Source of the DNA: Burkholderiales bacterium
GTDB taxonomy: Bacteria; Pseudomonadota; Gammaproteobacteria; Burkholderiales; Casimicrobiaceae
Direction: 5' to 3'
Length of the DNA stretch: 64,000 bases
Assembly: GCA_905339295.1 (NCBI GenBank)
Contig: CAJPFI010000026.1
Location: 1 to 64,000, forward strand
In this document: piece by piece, positions 36,664 to 44,589 of the stretch
Layout of the letters: each line of letters begins with the position of its first letter
Position numbering within the stretch: position 1 is the first letter of the stretch
Program-made: the position numbers and the translations under genes
Notes under the pieces: generated by a model
What the model was told of the DNA's origin: nothing
The model's input: only the letters and a program-made list of their open reading frames with translations
Databases searched by the model: none

Positions 36664-37632
36664 TTGACCATCGCGCGCAACCCGCAGCTCGACCCGGACG
36701 GGAAGCTCGTCCACCTGCTGACGCTGGAGGGCCTTCCCGCCGAAACGATCGTCTCGATCCTCGACACGGCCGCGCCGTTCGCGTCGATCGGCGAGCGCGA
36801 AGTCAAGAAGGTGCCGCTCATGCGCGGCAAGGCGGTGTTCAACCTGTTCTTCGAAAGCTCGACGCGCACGCGAACGACGTTCGAGATCGCGGCGAAGCGG
36901 CTGTCGGCCGACGTGATCAACCTCAACATCGGCGCGTCGTCGACGTCGAAGGGCGAGACGCTGCTCGACACGATCGACAACCTGGTCGCGATGAACGCGG
37001 ACATGTTCGTCGTCCGCCATGCCCAGTCCGGCGCGGCGCACCTGATCGCGAGCCACCTCCACGCGACCGGCAAGCCGCACGTCCACGTCGTCAACGCAGG
37101 CGACGGGCGCCACGGCCACCCGACGCAGGGACTGCTCGACCTCTACACGATCCGCCACTACAAGCGCGACTTCCGCGCGCTGTCGGTGGCGATCGTCGGC
37201 GACGTGCTGCACTCGCGCGTCGCGCGGAGCCTGATCCACGGGCTCACGACGCTGGGAACGCCGGACGTGCGGGTGATCGGGCCGAAGACGCTCCTGCCCA
37301 CGCGCGTCGAGGGCCTGGGCGTCCACGTGCACCACGACATGCGCGAGGGCCTCGCAGGATGCGACGTCGTCGTGATGCTCAGGCTGCAGAGCGAGCGCAT
37401 GAAGGGCGCGCTGCTGCCATCCTCGGGCGAGTACTTCAAGCACTACGGGCTCACCGCGGACAAGCTCGCGCGCGCGAAGCCCGACGCCATCGTGATGCAC
37501 CCCGGGCCGATGAATCGCGGCGTCGAGATCGACTCGCCGGTCGCCGACGGCGAGCGCAGCGTGATCCTGCCGCAGGTGACGTTCGGCATTGCGGTGCGGA
37601 TGGCCGTGATGAGCATGATCGCGGGCGCGTGA
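36664..37632 (+). CDS. pyrB: Aspartate carbamoyltransferase catalytic subunit
   Basis: Makes N-carbamoyl-aspartate, the committed step of pyrimidine synthesis. The 322-residue product has the carbamoyl-phosphate loop [13 protein letters not shown], the mobile SSTSKGETL loop, HPTQGLLD, the aspartate-side MLRLQSERM and [12 protein letters not shown]. The chosen start is TTG 36664, giving [18 protein letters not shown], which agrees with where the family core begins; a purine stretch GGCGGAG lies about nine bases upstream. An ATG at 36451 is in frame but would add 71 Gly/Arg-rich residues from a GC-rich repeat, so I rejected it, though an extended form cannot be excluded. The pseudo-dihydroorotase gene follows 43 bp later. 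Confidence 0.93.
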   Translation: MTIARNPQLDPDGKLVHLLTLEGLPAETIVSILDTAAPFASIGEREVKKVPLMRGKAVFNLFFESSTRTRTTFEIAAKRLSADVINLNIGASSTSKGETLLDTIDNLVAMNADMFVVRHAQSGAAHLIASHLHATGKPHVHVVNAGDGRHGHPTQGLLDLYTIRHYKRDFRALSVAIVGDVLHSRVARSLIHGLTTLGTPDVRVIGPKTLLPTRVEGLGVHVHHDMREGLAGCDVVVMLRLQSERMKGALLPSSGEYFKHYGLTADKLARAKPDAIVMHPGPMNRGVEIDSPVADGERSVILPQVTFGIAVRMAVMSMIAGA

Positions 37633-37675
37633 CGATGCGCATGCACCCACCGGGACGTCAGGGCGGATCGCGGCG

Positions 37676-38950
37676 ATGAGGATCGAGATACGCGGCGGTC
37701 GCGTCGTCGATCCGGCGAGCCGCACGGATCGCACGGCGACGGTCTGCATCGAGGACGGCCGGATCGTGGCGGTCGGCGCGGCGCCGGAGGGATTCCGGGC
37801 GGATCGCACGATCGCCGCGTCGGGGCTGGTCGTCGCGCCCGGGCTCGTCGACCTCAATGCGCGGCTGCGCGAGCCGGGCCTCGAGCACAAGGCCACGCTC
37901 GACTCGGAGCTCAGGGCGGCGGTCGCGGGAGGCGTGACGCGGCTCGCCTGTCCGCCCGACACGGACCCGCCCCTCGACGAGCCGGGCCTGGTCGAGATGC
38001 TCCGGGAGCGGGCGCGGCACGCGCGGCGCGCGCACGTGCATCCGGTCGGCGCGCTCACCGTCGGCCTCGCCGGCACGACGCTGACCGAGATGGGCGAGCT
38101 CGCCGACGCCGGCTGCATCGCCTACTCGCAGGGCGACGTGCCGCTTGCCGACACGCAGGTGATGTTGCGCGCGATGCAGTACGCGGCGACGTTCGGCCAT
38201 CGCGTGTGGCTGCGCCCGCACGACGCGCACCTCACGCGCGGCGGCGTCGCGCACGACGGCGAGATCGCGACCCGCCTCGGCCTGCCGGCGGTGCCGTCCT
38301 GCGCCGAGACGGTCGCGCTCGGCACGATCCTCGCGCTCGCTCGCGAGACGGGCGTTCGCCTCCACCTGCAACGCCTGTCGACTGCCGAGGGCGTGGCCAT
38401 GGTGCGCGAAGCGAAGCGCTCGGGCATGGCGGTCACCGCCGAGGTCGCGGCGCACCACCTGCACCTGTGCGACATGGACATCGGCTGGTTCGACGCGCAG
38501 GCGCGGCTCGACCCGCCGCTGCGCGGGACGCGCGACCGCGCGGCGCTCCGCGCAGGGCTCGCGGACGGCACGATCGACGTCGTCTCGTCCGACCACGCGC
38601 CGGTCGACGACGACGCGAAGCTCGTGCCTTTCGGCGAGGCGGAGCCCGGCGCGACCGGGCTGGAACTCCTGCTGTCGCTCACGCTCAAATGGGGCGCGGA
38701 GGACGGCATCGGGCTGGCCGACGCGCTCGCACGCGTCACGGTGTCGCCGGCGGCCGTCCTCGGCGTCGACGCCGGCGTGATCGGCGTCGGGGCGGCGGCC
38801 GACCTGTGCGTCTTCGATCCCGCCGTGCATTGGCGGGTGGAGCGCCGCGCGTTGGCGAGCCAGGGCCGCAACACGCCGTTCCTCGGCCACGAGTTGCCGG
38901 GACGGGTGCGATACACGCTGGTCGGCGGCCTGGTCGTCCACGAAGCCTGA
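37676..38950 (+). CDS. Dihydroorotase-like subunit, catalytically inactive (PyrC'/PyrX type)
   Basis: A 424-residue amidohydrolase-fold protein. Active type I dihydroorotases have a DxHxHxR metal site at the first strand; here that segment reads VDLNARLREPG, so both His are lost. The DHAP element is kept (SSDHAPVDDD). This matches the non-catalytic dihydroorotase homologues of beta- and gammaproteobacteria that hold ATCase in a dodecamer. A true PyrC must then be encoded elsewhere. It is the last gene of the yqgE-ruvX-pyrR-pyrB cluster and should be co-expressed with pyrB. I leave the symbol blank to avoid implying catalysis. Confidence 0.9.
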   Translation: MRIEIRGGRVVDPASRTDRTATVCIEDGRIVAVGAAPEGFRADRTIAASGLVVAPGLVDLNARLREPGLEHKATLDSELRAAVAGGVTRLACPPDTDPPLDEPGLVEMLRERARHARRAHVHPVGALTVGLAGTTLTEMGELADAGCIAYSQGDVPLADTQVMLRAMQYAATFGHRVWLRPHDAHLTRGGVAHDGEIATRLGLPAVPSCAETVALGTILALARETGVRLHLQRLSTAEGVAMVREAKRSGMAVTAEVAAHHLHLCDMDIGWFDAQARLDPPLRGTRDRAALRAGLADGTIDVVSSDHAPVDDDAKLVPFGEAEPGATGLELLLSLTLKWGAEDGIGLADALARVTVSPAAVLGVDAGVIGVGAAADLCVFDPAVHWRVERRALASQGRNTPFLGHELPGRVRYTLVGGLVVHEA

Positions 38951-39035
38951 TTCGCATGAGCCCGTTTCGCTCGCCGGCCGCCCGTGCGGTCCGGCGGCGC
39001 GGCAAGCCTGTGCCAACTTTCGGGAGAACCGAGCC

Positions 39036-39908
39036 ATGAACGACGTCGTCGAATCCGAAATCCGCAGCCTCTACTCCGCGCCGTCCTTCGATCGGCGAGG
39101 GTTCATCGTGACCACGCTCGGCGCGGGCTTCGCGCTGGCGGTCCTTCCGGTGTCCGCGCAGACGATCACGACGCCGGCCGACGGTCTCGTGGCCGGGGAA
39201 GTCAAGGTGCCGGCCGCTGGCGGCGACATGCCCGCGTATCGCGCGATGCCCGCGGCCGGCGGGAACTTCCCGGTGATCCTGGTCGTGTCGGAGGTCTGGG
39301 GCGCCCACGAGTACATCCGCGACGTCGCCCGGCGCTTCGCGAAGCTCGGCTATCTCGCCATCGCGCCGGAGCTGTTCGCCCGACTGGGAGACGTGTCGAA
39401 GGTCCCCGACGTCCAGGTGATCATCCGCGATTACGTCGCCAGGACACCCGACGCGCAGGTCATGGGCGACCTCGACGCGTGCGTCGCGTACGCGAAGTCC
39501 ACCGGCAAGGCCGACGCCGGCAAGCTCGGCGTGACGGGCTTCTGCTGGGGCGGGCGCATCGCGCTCATGTACGCCGCGCACAACCCGAACCTCGGCGCGG
39601 CCGTCGCGTGGTACGGCGCGACGGCACGCGCGTTCCATCCCGGCGACAAGCTCGCGCTCGATGTCGCGGCGTCGACGAAGGTGCCGGTGCTGGGCCTCTA
39701 CGGCGGCGCCGACGGCGGCATCCCGAACGAATCGGTCGAGAGGTACTTCGCCGCGCTCGAGGCGGCGGGCAACACGCGCTCGGAATTCGTCATCTACCCG
39801 GACACGCCGCACGCGTTCCACGCGGACTACCGGCCGACCTACCGCAAGGACAAGGCGGAGGACGGCTGGAACCGCGCGGTGGCGTTCTTCCGGAAGAACC
39901 TCGGCTGA
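39036..39908 (+). CDS. Tat-exported dienelactone hydrolase family protein
   Basis: A 290-residue alpha/beta hydrolase of the dienelactone hydrolase type. A twin-arginine signal (DRRGFIVTTLGAGFALAV) near residues 19-36 with SAQ afterwards predicts export in folded form. The catalytic Cys is in GFCWGGR, the Asp in YGGADGGIP and the His in TPHAFH. Family members open cyclic lactones such as dienelactones from aromatic breakdown, but no aromatic pathway genes are nearby, so the substrate is unknown. The gene ends at a strong intrinsic terminator (39927-39959). It starts 85 bp after the pseudo-pyrC stop on the same strand. Confidence 0.9.
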   Translation: MNDVVESEIRSLYSAPSFDRRGFIVTTLGAGFALAVLPVSAQTITTPADGLVAGEVKVPAAGGDMPAYRAMPAAGGNFPVILVVSEVWGAHEYIRDVARRFAKLGYLAIAPELFARLGDVSKVPDVQVIIRDYVARTPDAQVMGDLDACVAYAKSTGKADAGKLGVTGFCWGGRIALMYAAHNPNLGAAVAWYGATARAFHPGDKLALDVAASTKVPVLGLYGGADGGIPNESVERYFAALEAAGNTRSEFVIYPDTPHAFHADYRPTYRKDKAEDGWNRAVAFFRKNLG

Positions 39909-39926
39909 CGCGACCGCGGCGGGCGT

Positions 39927-39959
39927 GCGACGGGCGGCCTGCGGGCCGCCCGTCGCGTT
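39927..39959 (+). terminator. Rho-independent terminator after the dienelactone hydrolase gene
   Basis: A perfect 13-bp stem, GCGACGGGCGGCC (39927-39939) with GGCCGCCCGTCGC (39944-39956), loop TGCG, followed by GTTT-type bases. It isolates the next gene, which has its own -10. Confidence 0.75.
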
Positions 39960-39991
39960 TGCGCAAGCACGGCGGCCGTGCGCGGATCTGC

Positions 39992-40000
39992 TGGTAAGAT
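39992..40000 (+). promoter_or_regulatory. Extended -10 promoter of the CysN-CysC fusion
   Basis: TGGTAAGAT matches the extended -10 pattern TGnTAnnnT, just after the terminator. No clear -35. The transcript start would be near 40007, about 60 bases before the ATG. Confidence 0.45.
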
Positions 40001-40065
40001 CATAGGCTCTCCTCGCGGACGCCGGCGCAGCGAGCGCCGCGCACATCCCTCCGTTCCGGACCGCA

Positions 40066-41826
40066 ATGTCCCGTGATTCGCTGACTGCGCTTCCGACACT
40101 TTGCCTCGCCGGGCCCGTCGGGCACGGCAAGACCACGCTCGTCGACCGGCTGCACGACGAGGCGGGCGACCCGCGAGCCGCGATGCCCGAAGCGAAGACC
40201 TCGCGCCTGCGCACGCCGCGGCGCGAGTGGCGCCTCGTCGACGCGCCCGACGAGCGCGAGCTCCTGCGCGACCTCGTGACCGGAGGCATCGAGGGAGCCG
40301 CGGCGCTCGTCGTCGTCGGCGTGGCGGGTGCCGCCGCGGCGCGGATCGGCGGAATGCTGGCGTTCCTTCACATGCTGGGCGTGCGTGACGCGGTCGTCGC
40401 CGTCAACCGGATGGACGAGGTCGACTGGCGCGAGGATCGCTACACCGAGGCCGGCAACGCGCTCGTCGCTGCAATCGCGCCGCTGGCCCTGCGGTCGTGC
40501 ACGATCGTCCCGGTGTCGGCGCGAACCGGCGCGAACGTGCGCTCGCGTGCCGAGTCGGCGTGGTGGACCGGCCCGACGCTGGCCGAGGCGCTCGATGCAC
40601 TGCCCGTTCCTGTCGCCCGCGTCGGCGGGCCGCTGCGCGTGCCCGTGCGCGATGTGCTCGCGAGCGGTGACGCGCTGATCGCGGTCGGGCGCGTCGCGTC
40701 GGGCACGGTCGCCGCCGGCCACGACGTCCTGATCCTGCCGTCGAACCGCGTGGCGCGGGTCGTGGCCCTCGTCGACCGGCCCGCCGCGCATGCGAGCGCG
40801 ACGATCGGCGAGGATGCGCATGTCGCACTGTCCGCCGACGCCGTCGTCGAGCGCGGCGACGTCCTGTGCTCGACCGACGCGCCGCCCAAGATCACGTCGG
40901 TCTTCGACGCGGACGTCCGCTGGCTCGGCGACGCGGCGATCGCGGCCGGCGATGCGCTCGCGCTCCTGATAGGCACGCGCGAGGTCGGCGCGCGCGTCGC
41001 GTCGATCCACCACGTGCTCGAAGCGTCGGGCGCGCGGCGGCCCGCGGCGGCCGTCGCCGCCGGCGACGTCGCGCGCCTGACGATCCGCTGCGCGCTGCCG
41101 GTTGCGGTCGACGATGCGCGGATGCTGCAGGCCACCGGCCGCTTCCTGCTCCAGGACGACGGCGCGATCGCCGGCGCGGGCGTGATCGACGCCTCGGGCT
41201 ATCCGGACCAGCGGCGTACGCGCCCGGCGTCCGGCGACATCGTCCCGATGCGCCACCAGGTCGGCACCCCCGAGCGCGAATCGCGCGCGGGCCATCGCGG
41301 TGCGGTCATCTGGCTGACCGGCCTTTCGGGCGCGGGCAAGTCGACGCTCGCACTGGCGCTGGAGCGGCGGCTGTTCGACCTCGGTTGGGGCGTCTACACG
41401 CTCGACGGCGACAACGTTCGCACCGGGCTCAACGCCGACCTCGGGTTCTCGCCGTCGGACCGGCAGGAGAACCTGCGGCGCGTGGGCGAGGTCGCCGCGC
41501 TCTTCGCGGATTCCGGCATCGTGTGCGTCACCGCGTTCATCTCGCCCTACCGCGACGAGCGCGCCCGCGCACGCGCGGCGGCGGGTTCGCGTCAGTTCAT
41601 CGAGGTGTGGGTGCGCTCGCCGCTGGAGGAGTGCGAGCGCCGCGATCCGAAGGGACTCTACGCGAAGGCGCGCTCCGGCGCGCTCAAGGATTTCACCGGC
41701 ATCGACAGCCCGTACGAGCCGCCCGAGTCCGCCGACCTCGTCATCGACACCGAGCACCTGGACATCGAGGCGTCGACGCGGATGCTGGTCGACTTCGTCG
41801 TCGCGAGCTGCCGGAACCCGGCGTGA
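40066..41826 (+). CDS. CysN-CysC-like fusion with eroded GTPase domain
   Basis: A 586-residue protein. The C-terminal part (about 405-586) is a complete APS kinase: P-loop GLSGAGKST, LDGDNVRTGLNADLGFS and FISPYRDERARAR, making PAPS from APS. The N-terminal part is a CysN/EF-Tu-like GTPase. Its P-loop GPVGHGKTT and NRMD remain, but the usual 60-residue region holding switch I is missing, and the DTPGH of switch II is VDAPDE. Beta-barrel domains follow. Sulfate activation by CysN needs CysD, and no cysD is here. The unit may be an APS kinase with a non-hydrolysing regulatory half, or a residual NodQ-like protein. The frame is intact. Confidence 0.85.
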   Translation: MSRDSLTALPTLCLAGPVGHGKTTLVDRLHDEAGDPRAAMPEAKTSRLRTPRREWRLVDAPDERELLRDLVTGGIEGAAALVVVGVAGAAAARIGGMLAFLHMLGVRDAVVAVNRMDEVDWREDRYTEAGNALVAAIAPLALRSCTIVPVSARTGANVRSRAESAWWTGPTLAEALDALPVPVARVGGPLRVPVRDVLASGDALIAVGRVASGTVAAGHDVLILPSNRVARVVALVDRPAAHASATIGEDAHVALSADAVVERGDVLCSTDAPPKITSVFDADVRWLGDAAIAAGDALALLIGTREVGARVASIHHVLEASGARRPAAAVAAGDVARLTIRCALPVAVDDARMLQATGRFLLQDDGAIAGAGVIDASGYPDQRRTRPASGDIVPMRHQVGTPERESRAGHRGAVIWLTGLSGAGKSTLALALERRLFDLGWGVYTLDGDNVRTGLNADLGFSPSDRQENLRRVGEVAALFADSGIVCVTAFISPYRDERARARAAAGSRQFIEVWVRSPLEECERRDPKGLYAKARSGALKDFTGIDSPYEPPESADLVIDTEHLDIEASTRMLVDFVVASCRNPA

Positions 41827-41931
41827 GGGGCGCGCCGGTCCGGGGTCGGGGCCGCATCACCCTCCGGCGCGCGAGGGATGCGGCGGCCATCGTGCAGCGA
41901 GCATGATGGTTCCGGGTCCCGTTTCGCCGCG

Positions 41932-42699
41932 TCACTTCGGTTTCGGCACGCGCCCCATCAGGTAGAACTCGTCGTTCGGCGGCATCGACGCCAGGTTCGC
42001 CATCCGGTTCGACAGCGCGAAGAACGCGGTGATCGCGCCGATGTCCCAGATGTCCTCGTCGGTGAAGCCGTGCGCGCGCAGCGCGTCGTGGTCCGCGTCC
42101 TCGAGCGCCGCGCTGTCGGTCGCGACCTTGAGCGCGAACGCGAGCATCGCCTTCTGGCGCGGCGCGATCCCGGCCTTGCGGAAGTTGACCGCGACCTGGT
42201 CGGCGACGCGCGGGTTCCTCGCGTAGATGCGCAGGATCGCGCCGTGCGCGACCACGCAGTAGAGGCATGCGTTCGCGGCGGACGTCGCCACGACGACCAT
42301 CTCGCGCTCCGCCTTGGTGAGACCGCCTTCCTTCTCCATCAGCGCGTCGTGGTAGGCGAAGAACGCGCGGAACTCGTCGGGCCGGTGCGCGAGCGCCAGG
42401 AAGACGTTGGGCACGAAGCCCGCCTTGTCCTGCACGGCGAGGATGCGCGCGCGGATGTCGTCGGCGAGGTCGGCGAGCGCCGGCACGGGCCAGCGCGAAA
42501 TGGCGGGCGCCGTCGCCGGGACGGCCGATTCGCGGCGCGGCGCCTCCGCTCCCCGGCGCGGGGGCAACGCGCCCCCGGTCGGGCTGTCCGGCGTCCCCGC
42601 GCCGCGAACGTCGCTCGCCGCGCTCCGTGGCGCGCGGCGAGCCCGGGACGGCCGGGCGGTCGACGACCGGCGCGAACGTGCCGGAGACGTCGCGCTCAC
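41932..42699 (-). CDS. Peroxidase-related (AhpD/carboxymuconolactone decarboxylase-like) protein
   Basis: A 255-residue protein. The AhpD-type core spans roughly residues 70-255, with the redox motif [14 protein letters not shown] (CxxC plus His three residues on) and [25 protein letters not shown]. It matches the uncharacterised peroxidase-related subfamily; a thiol peroxidase or decarboxylase-like activity is possible. Start: GTG 42699, whose GTGA overlaps the yggX stop, implying coupling. The first 65 residues are Ser/Ala/Arg/Pro-rich and come from GC-rich repeat-like DNA (42540-42660), with no counterpart in the family. If translation begins later, no ATG is available, so this extension is probably made. 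Third gene of the argA-yggX operon. Confidence 0.85.
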   Translation of the reverse strand: MSATSPARSRRSSTARPSRARRAPRSAASDVRGAGTPDSPTGGALPPRRGAEAPRRESAVPATAPAISRWPVPALADLADDIRARILAVQDKAGFVPNVFLALAHRPDEFRAFFAYHDALMEKEGGLTKAEREMVVVATSAANACLYCVVAHGAILRIYARNPRVADQVAVNFRKAGIAPRQKAMLAFALKVATDSAALEDADHDALRAHGFTDEDIWDIGAITAFFALSNRMANLASMPPNDEFYLMGRVPKPK

Positions 42700-42968
42700 G
42701 ACGAAGGCGGGACGAAGCCCGACGGCATCTCGGCGCCGCCGCCGAAGAAGTGCTTCTCCATCTGCTCGGCGAGCCACTTGCGCGCGCGCGGATCGGCGAG
42801 CGACAGCCGGTTCTCGTTCACGAGCATCGTCTGGTGCCGGATCCACTGCTGCCACGCCTCCTTCGAGACGTTCTCGTAGAGACGCTTGCCGAGCTCGCCC
42901 GGGTAGGGCGGGAAGTCGAGCCCCTCGGCCTCGCGGCCGAGCTTGATGCATTTCACGGTGCGTGACAT
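42696..42968 (-). CDS. yggX: Fe(II)-trafficking / oxidative damage protection protein YggX
   Basis: A 90-residue member of the YggX family: [20 protein letters not shown] with its conserved Cys at residue 7, [19 protein letters not shown], and [18 protein letters not shown]. The family protects Fe-S proteins from oxidation and may bind iron. Length equals that of E. coli YggX. It follows argA in the same direction, with 122 bp between, and ends in a GTGA overlap with the peroxidase-related gene. Confidence 0.95.
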   Translation of the reverse strand: MSRTVKCIKLGREAEGLDFPPYPGELGKRLYENVSKEAWQQWIRHQTMLVNENRLSLADPRARKWLAEQMEKHFFGGGAEMPSGFVPPSS

Positions 42969-43090
42969 GGCGAATCCTTCGAAAACTGGGGTGCGGGAGG
43001 AGAGACGGCAGGCGGGCGGGCGACGGCGTCGCGCGATGCCACCCCGGGGCGTGCCGCTCCGCGGTTGCGTACCTCCGGCCTGCCGGCTTC

Positions 43091-44440
43091 TTACAGCGCC
43101 TTACGATACACCTGCGACTTCCGCTGGTAGTTGTACAGCGACCGCTTCTCGTCGGGCAGGTCGGTGACCGCCCCGGGCCGGAACCCGCGCTCGAGGAACC
43201 ACCCTGCGGTGCGCGTGGTGAGCACGAAGAGCGCCTTGAGCTTGAGCTTCCGCGCGCGCGTCTCGATTTCCTGCATCAGCGCCTCGCCGTACCCCTCGCG
43301 CCGGAAGTCCGGCTGCACGGCGAGCGCGGCCAGCTCGCCCACGCCCTGCTCCGGGAACGCGTAGAGCGCCGCGCAGCCGATGATCTGGTTGTCGTACTCG
43401 GCGACGACGAAGCGCTCGATCTCGGTCTCGAGGCGCTCGCGCGAGCGGCGCACGAGGACGCCCTGCTCCTCGAGCGGCCCGATGATCGCCAGGATGCCCA
43501 GCACGTCGTCGATCGTCGCGCTGCGCAGGTGCGCCAGCGGCGCGGACGAGACCATCGTGCCGACGCCGTCGCGCGTGAAGAACTCGAGCAGGAGCGCGCC
43601 GTCCATGTGGCGCGACAGGAGGTGCGCGCGCGTGACGCCGTTGTCGCACGCGCGCACGGCGCATGGAAGATAGTGCCGCACGTCGGGCGGGAGCTTCTCC
43701 GGATGCGCGAGCAGCGCGTCGGCGTCGCGCGTCGACAGGTCGGTGAGCAGGCGCTTGCGGCCGTTTCGCACGCCGTCGTTCTCGGTCAGGAACACGAGCT
43801 TGTGCGCCGCGAGGCGCACGGCGACCTGCATCGCGACTTCCTCGAGCGCCAGGTTGAACAGCTCGCCGGTGGGCGAGTAGCCGAGCGGCGAGATCAGCAC
43901 GATGTCGCCGTCGTCGAGGCGCTGCTGGATGGCCTGCGTGTCGACGCGGCGCACCTCGCCGGTCAGCATCATGTCGACGCCGTCGACGACCCCCATCGGC
44001 TTCGCGGTGATGTAGTTGCCGCTGGACACCCGGTTGTAGGCGCCCGCCATCGGCGAGTTGGACATGCCGAGCGAGAGCAGCGCCTCGATGCGGCTGCGCG
44101 CCTGGCCGGCGGCTTCGAGCACGCAGTCCATCGTCTCCGCGTCGGTGACGCGCAGGCCGCCGTGGTAGCGGCTCGGGATGCTCTGCTGCGCGAGGATCGC
44201 CTCGATCTGCGGGCGCATGCCGTGGACGACCACCAGCCGGATGCCGAGGCTGTGCAGCAGGTTGAGGTCGTGGATGATGCCCAGGAACGCCTCGTCGGCG
44301 ACCACCTCCCCGCCGAACGCGATGACGAAGGTCCGGCCGCGGAACGCGTGGACGTACGGCGCGGCCGCGCGGATCCATTGCACGAAGCCGCGCATCGCCG
44401 CGGAGCGGGCATCGGGCGGGGTGGCGGGTTCGCGAGCCAT
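43091..44440 (-). CDS. argA: Amino-acid N-acetyltransferase (N-acetylglutamate synthase)
   Basis: Makes N-acetylglutamate from glutamate and acetyl-CoA, opening arginine synthesis. The 449-residue product has the classical two-part layout: an amino-acid-kinase-like domain ([42 protein letters not shown], the arginine-binding half) and a C-terminal GNAT domain with [19 protein letters not shown] and [12 protein letters not shown]. It should be feedback-inhibited by arginine, as in the family. A perfect TATAAT lies 20 bases upstream of the start on its own strand (44461-44466). It is divergent from the helicase gene and followed by yggX. Confidence 0.94.
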   Translation of the reverse strand: MAREPATPPDARSAAMRGFVQWIRAAAPYVHAFRGRTFVIAFGGEVVADEAFLGIIHDLNLLHSLGIRLVVVHGMRPQIEAILAQQSIPSRYHGGLRVTDAETMDCVLEAAGQARSRIEALLSLGMSNSPMAGAYNRVSSGNYITAKPMGVVDGVDMMLTGEVRRVDTQAIQQRLDDGDIVLISPLGYSPTGELFNLALEEVAMQVAVRLAAHKLVFLTENDGVRNGRKRLLTDLSTRDADALLAHPEKLPPDVRHYLPCAVRACDNGVTRAHLLSRHMDGALLLEFFTRDGVGTMVSSAPLAHLRSATIDDVLGILAIIGPLEEQGVLVRRSRERLETEIERFVVAEYDNQIIGCAALYAFPEQGVGELAALAVQPDFRREGYGEALMQEIETRARKLKLKALFVLTTRTAGWFLERGFRPGAVTDLPDEKRSLYNYQRKSQVYRKAL

Positions 44441-44460
44441 CGGAGCTGCGGGGACGGCGG

Positions 44461-44466
44461 ATTATA
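44461..44466 (-). promoter_or_regulatory. Perfect -10 hexamer for argA
   Basis: ATTATA on the plus strand reads TATAAT toward argA. No -35 match at 16-18 bases. Start predicted near 44454, 14 bases before the ATG. Paired with an opposing TATAAT at 44495-44500. Confidence 0.5.
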
Positions 44467-44494
44467 GCGTCCGCGCCGTCGCGCGCCGCGCGCC

Positions 44495-44500
44495 TATAAT
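44495..44500 (+). promoter_or_regulatory. Perfect -10 hexamer for the uvrD-like gene
   Basis: TATAAT toward the helicase gene, preceded only by GC-rich DNA with no -35 match. Start near 44507, about 83 bases before ATG 44590. Mirrors the argA -10, with 28 bp between them. Confidence 0.5.
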
Positions 44501-44589
44501 TGCGCGACCGCCGCCGCCCGCTCCGAGGACACCCTGCCGGCGGGCGATTCGCCCGGGCCGCCGACCGTGCGCCGCGCCGGCCCCCTCCG

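Noticed and set aside
40066..41826. Frameshift or pseudogene in the CysN half
   Set aside because: The frame is intact over 586 codons and base use is even; the missing switch region is a clean deletion, so I keep it as a gene.
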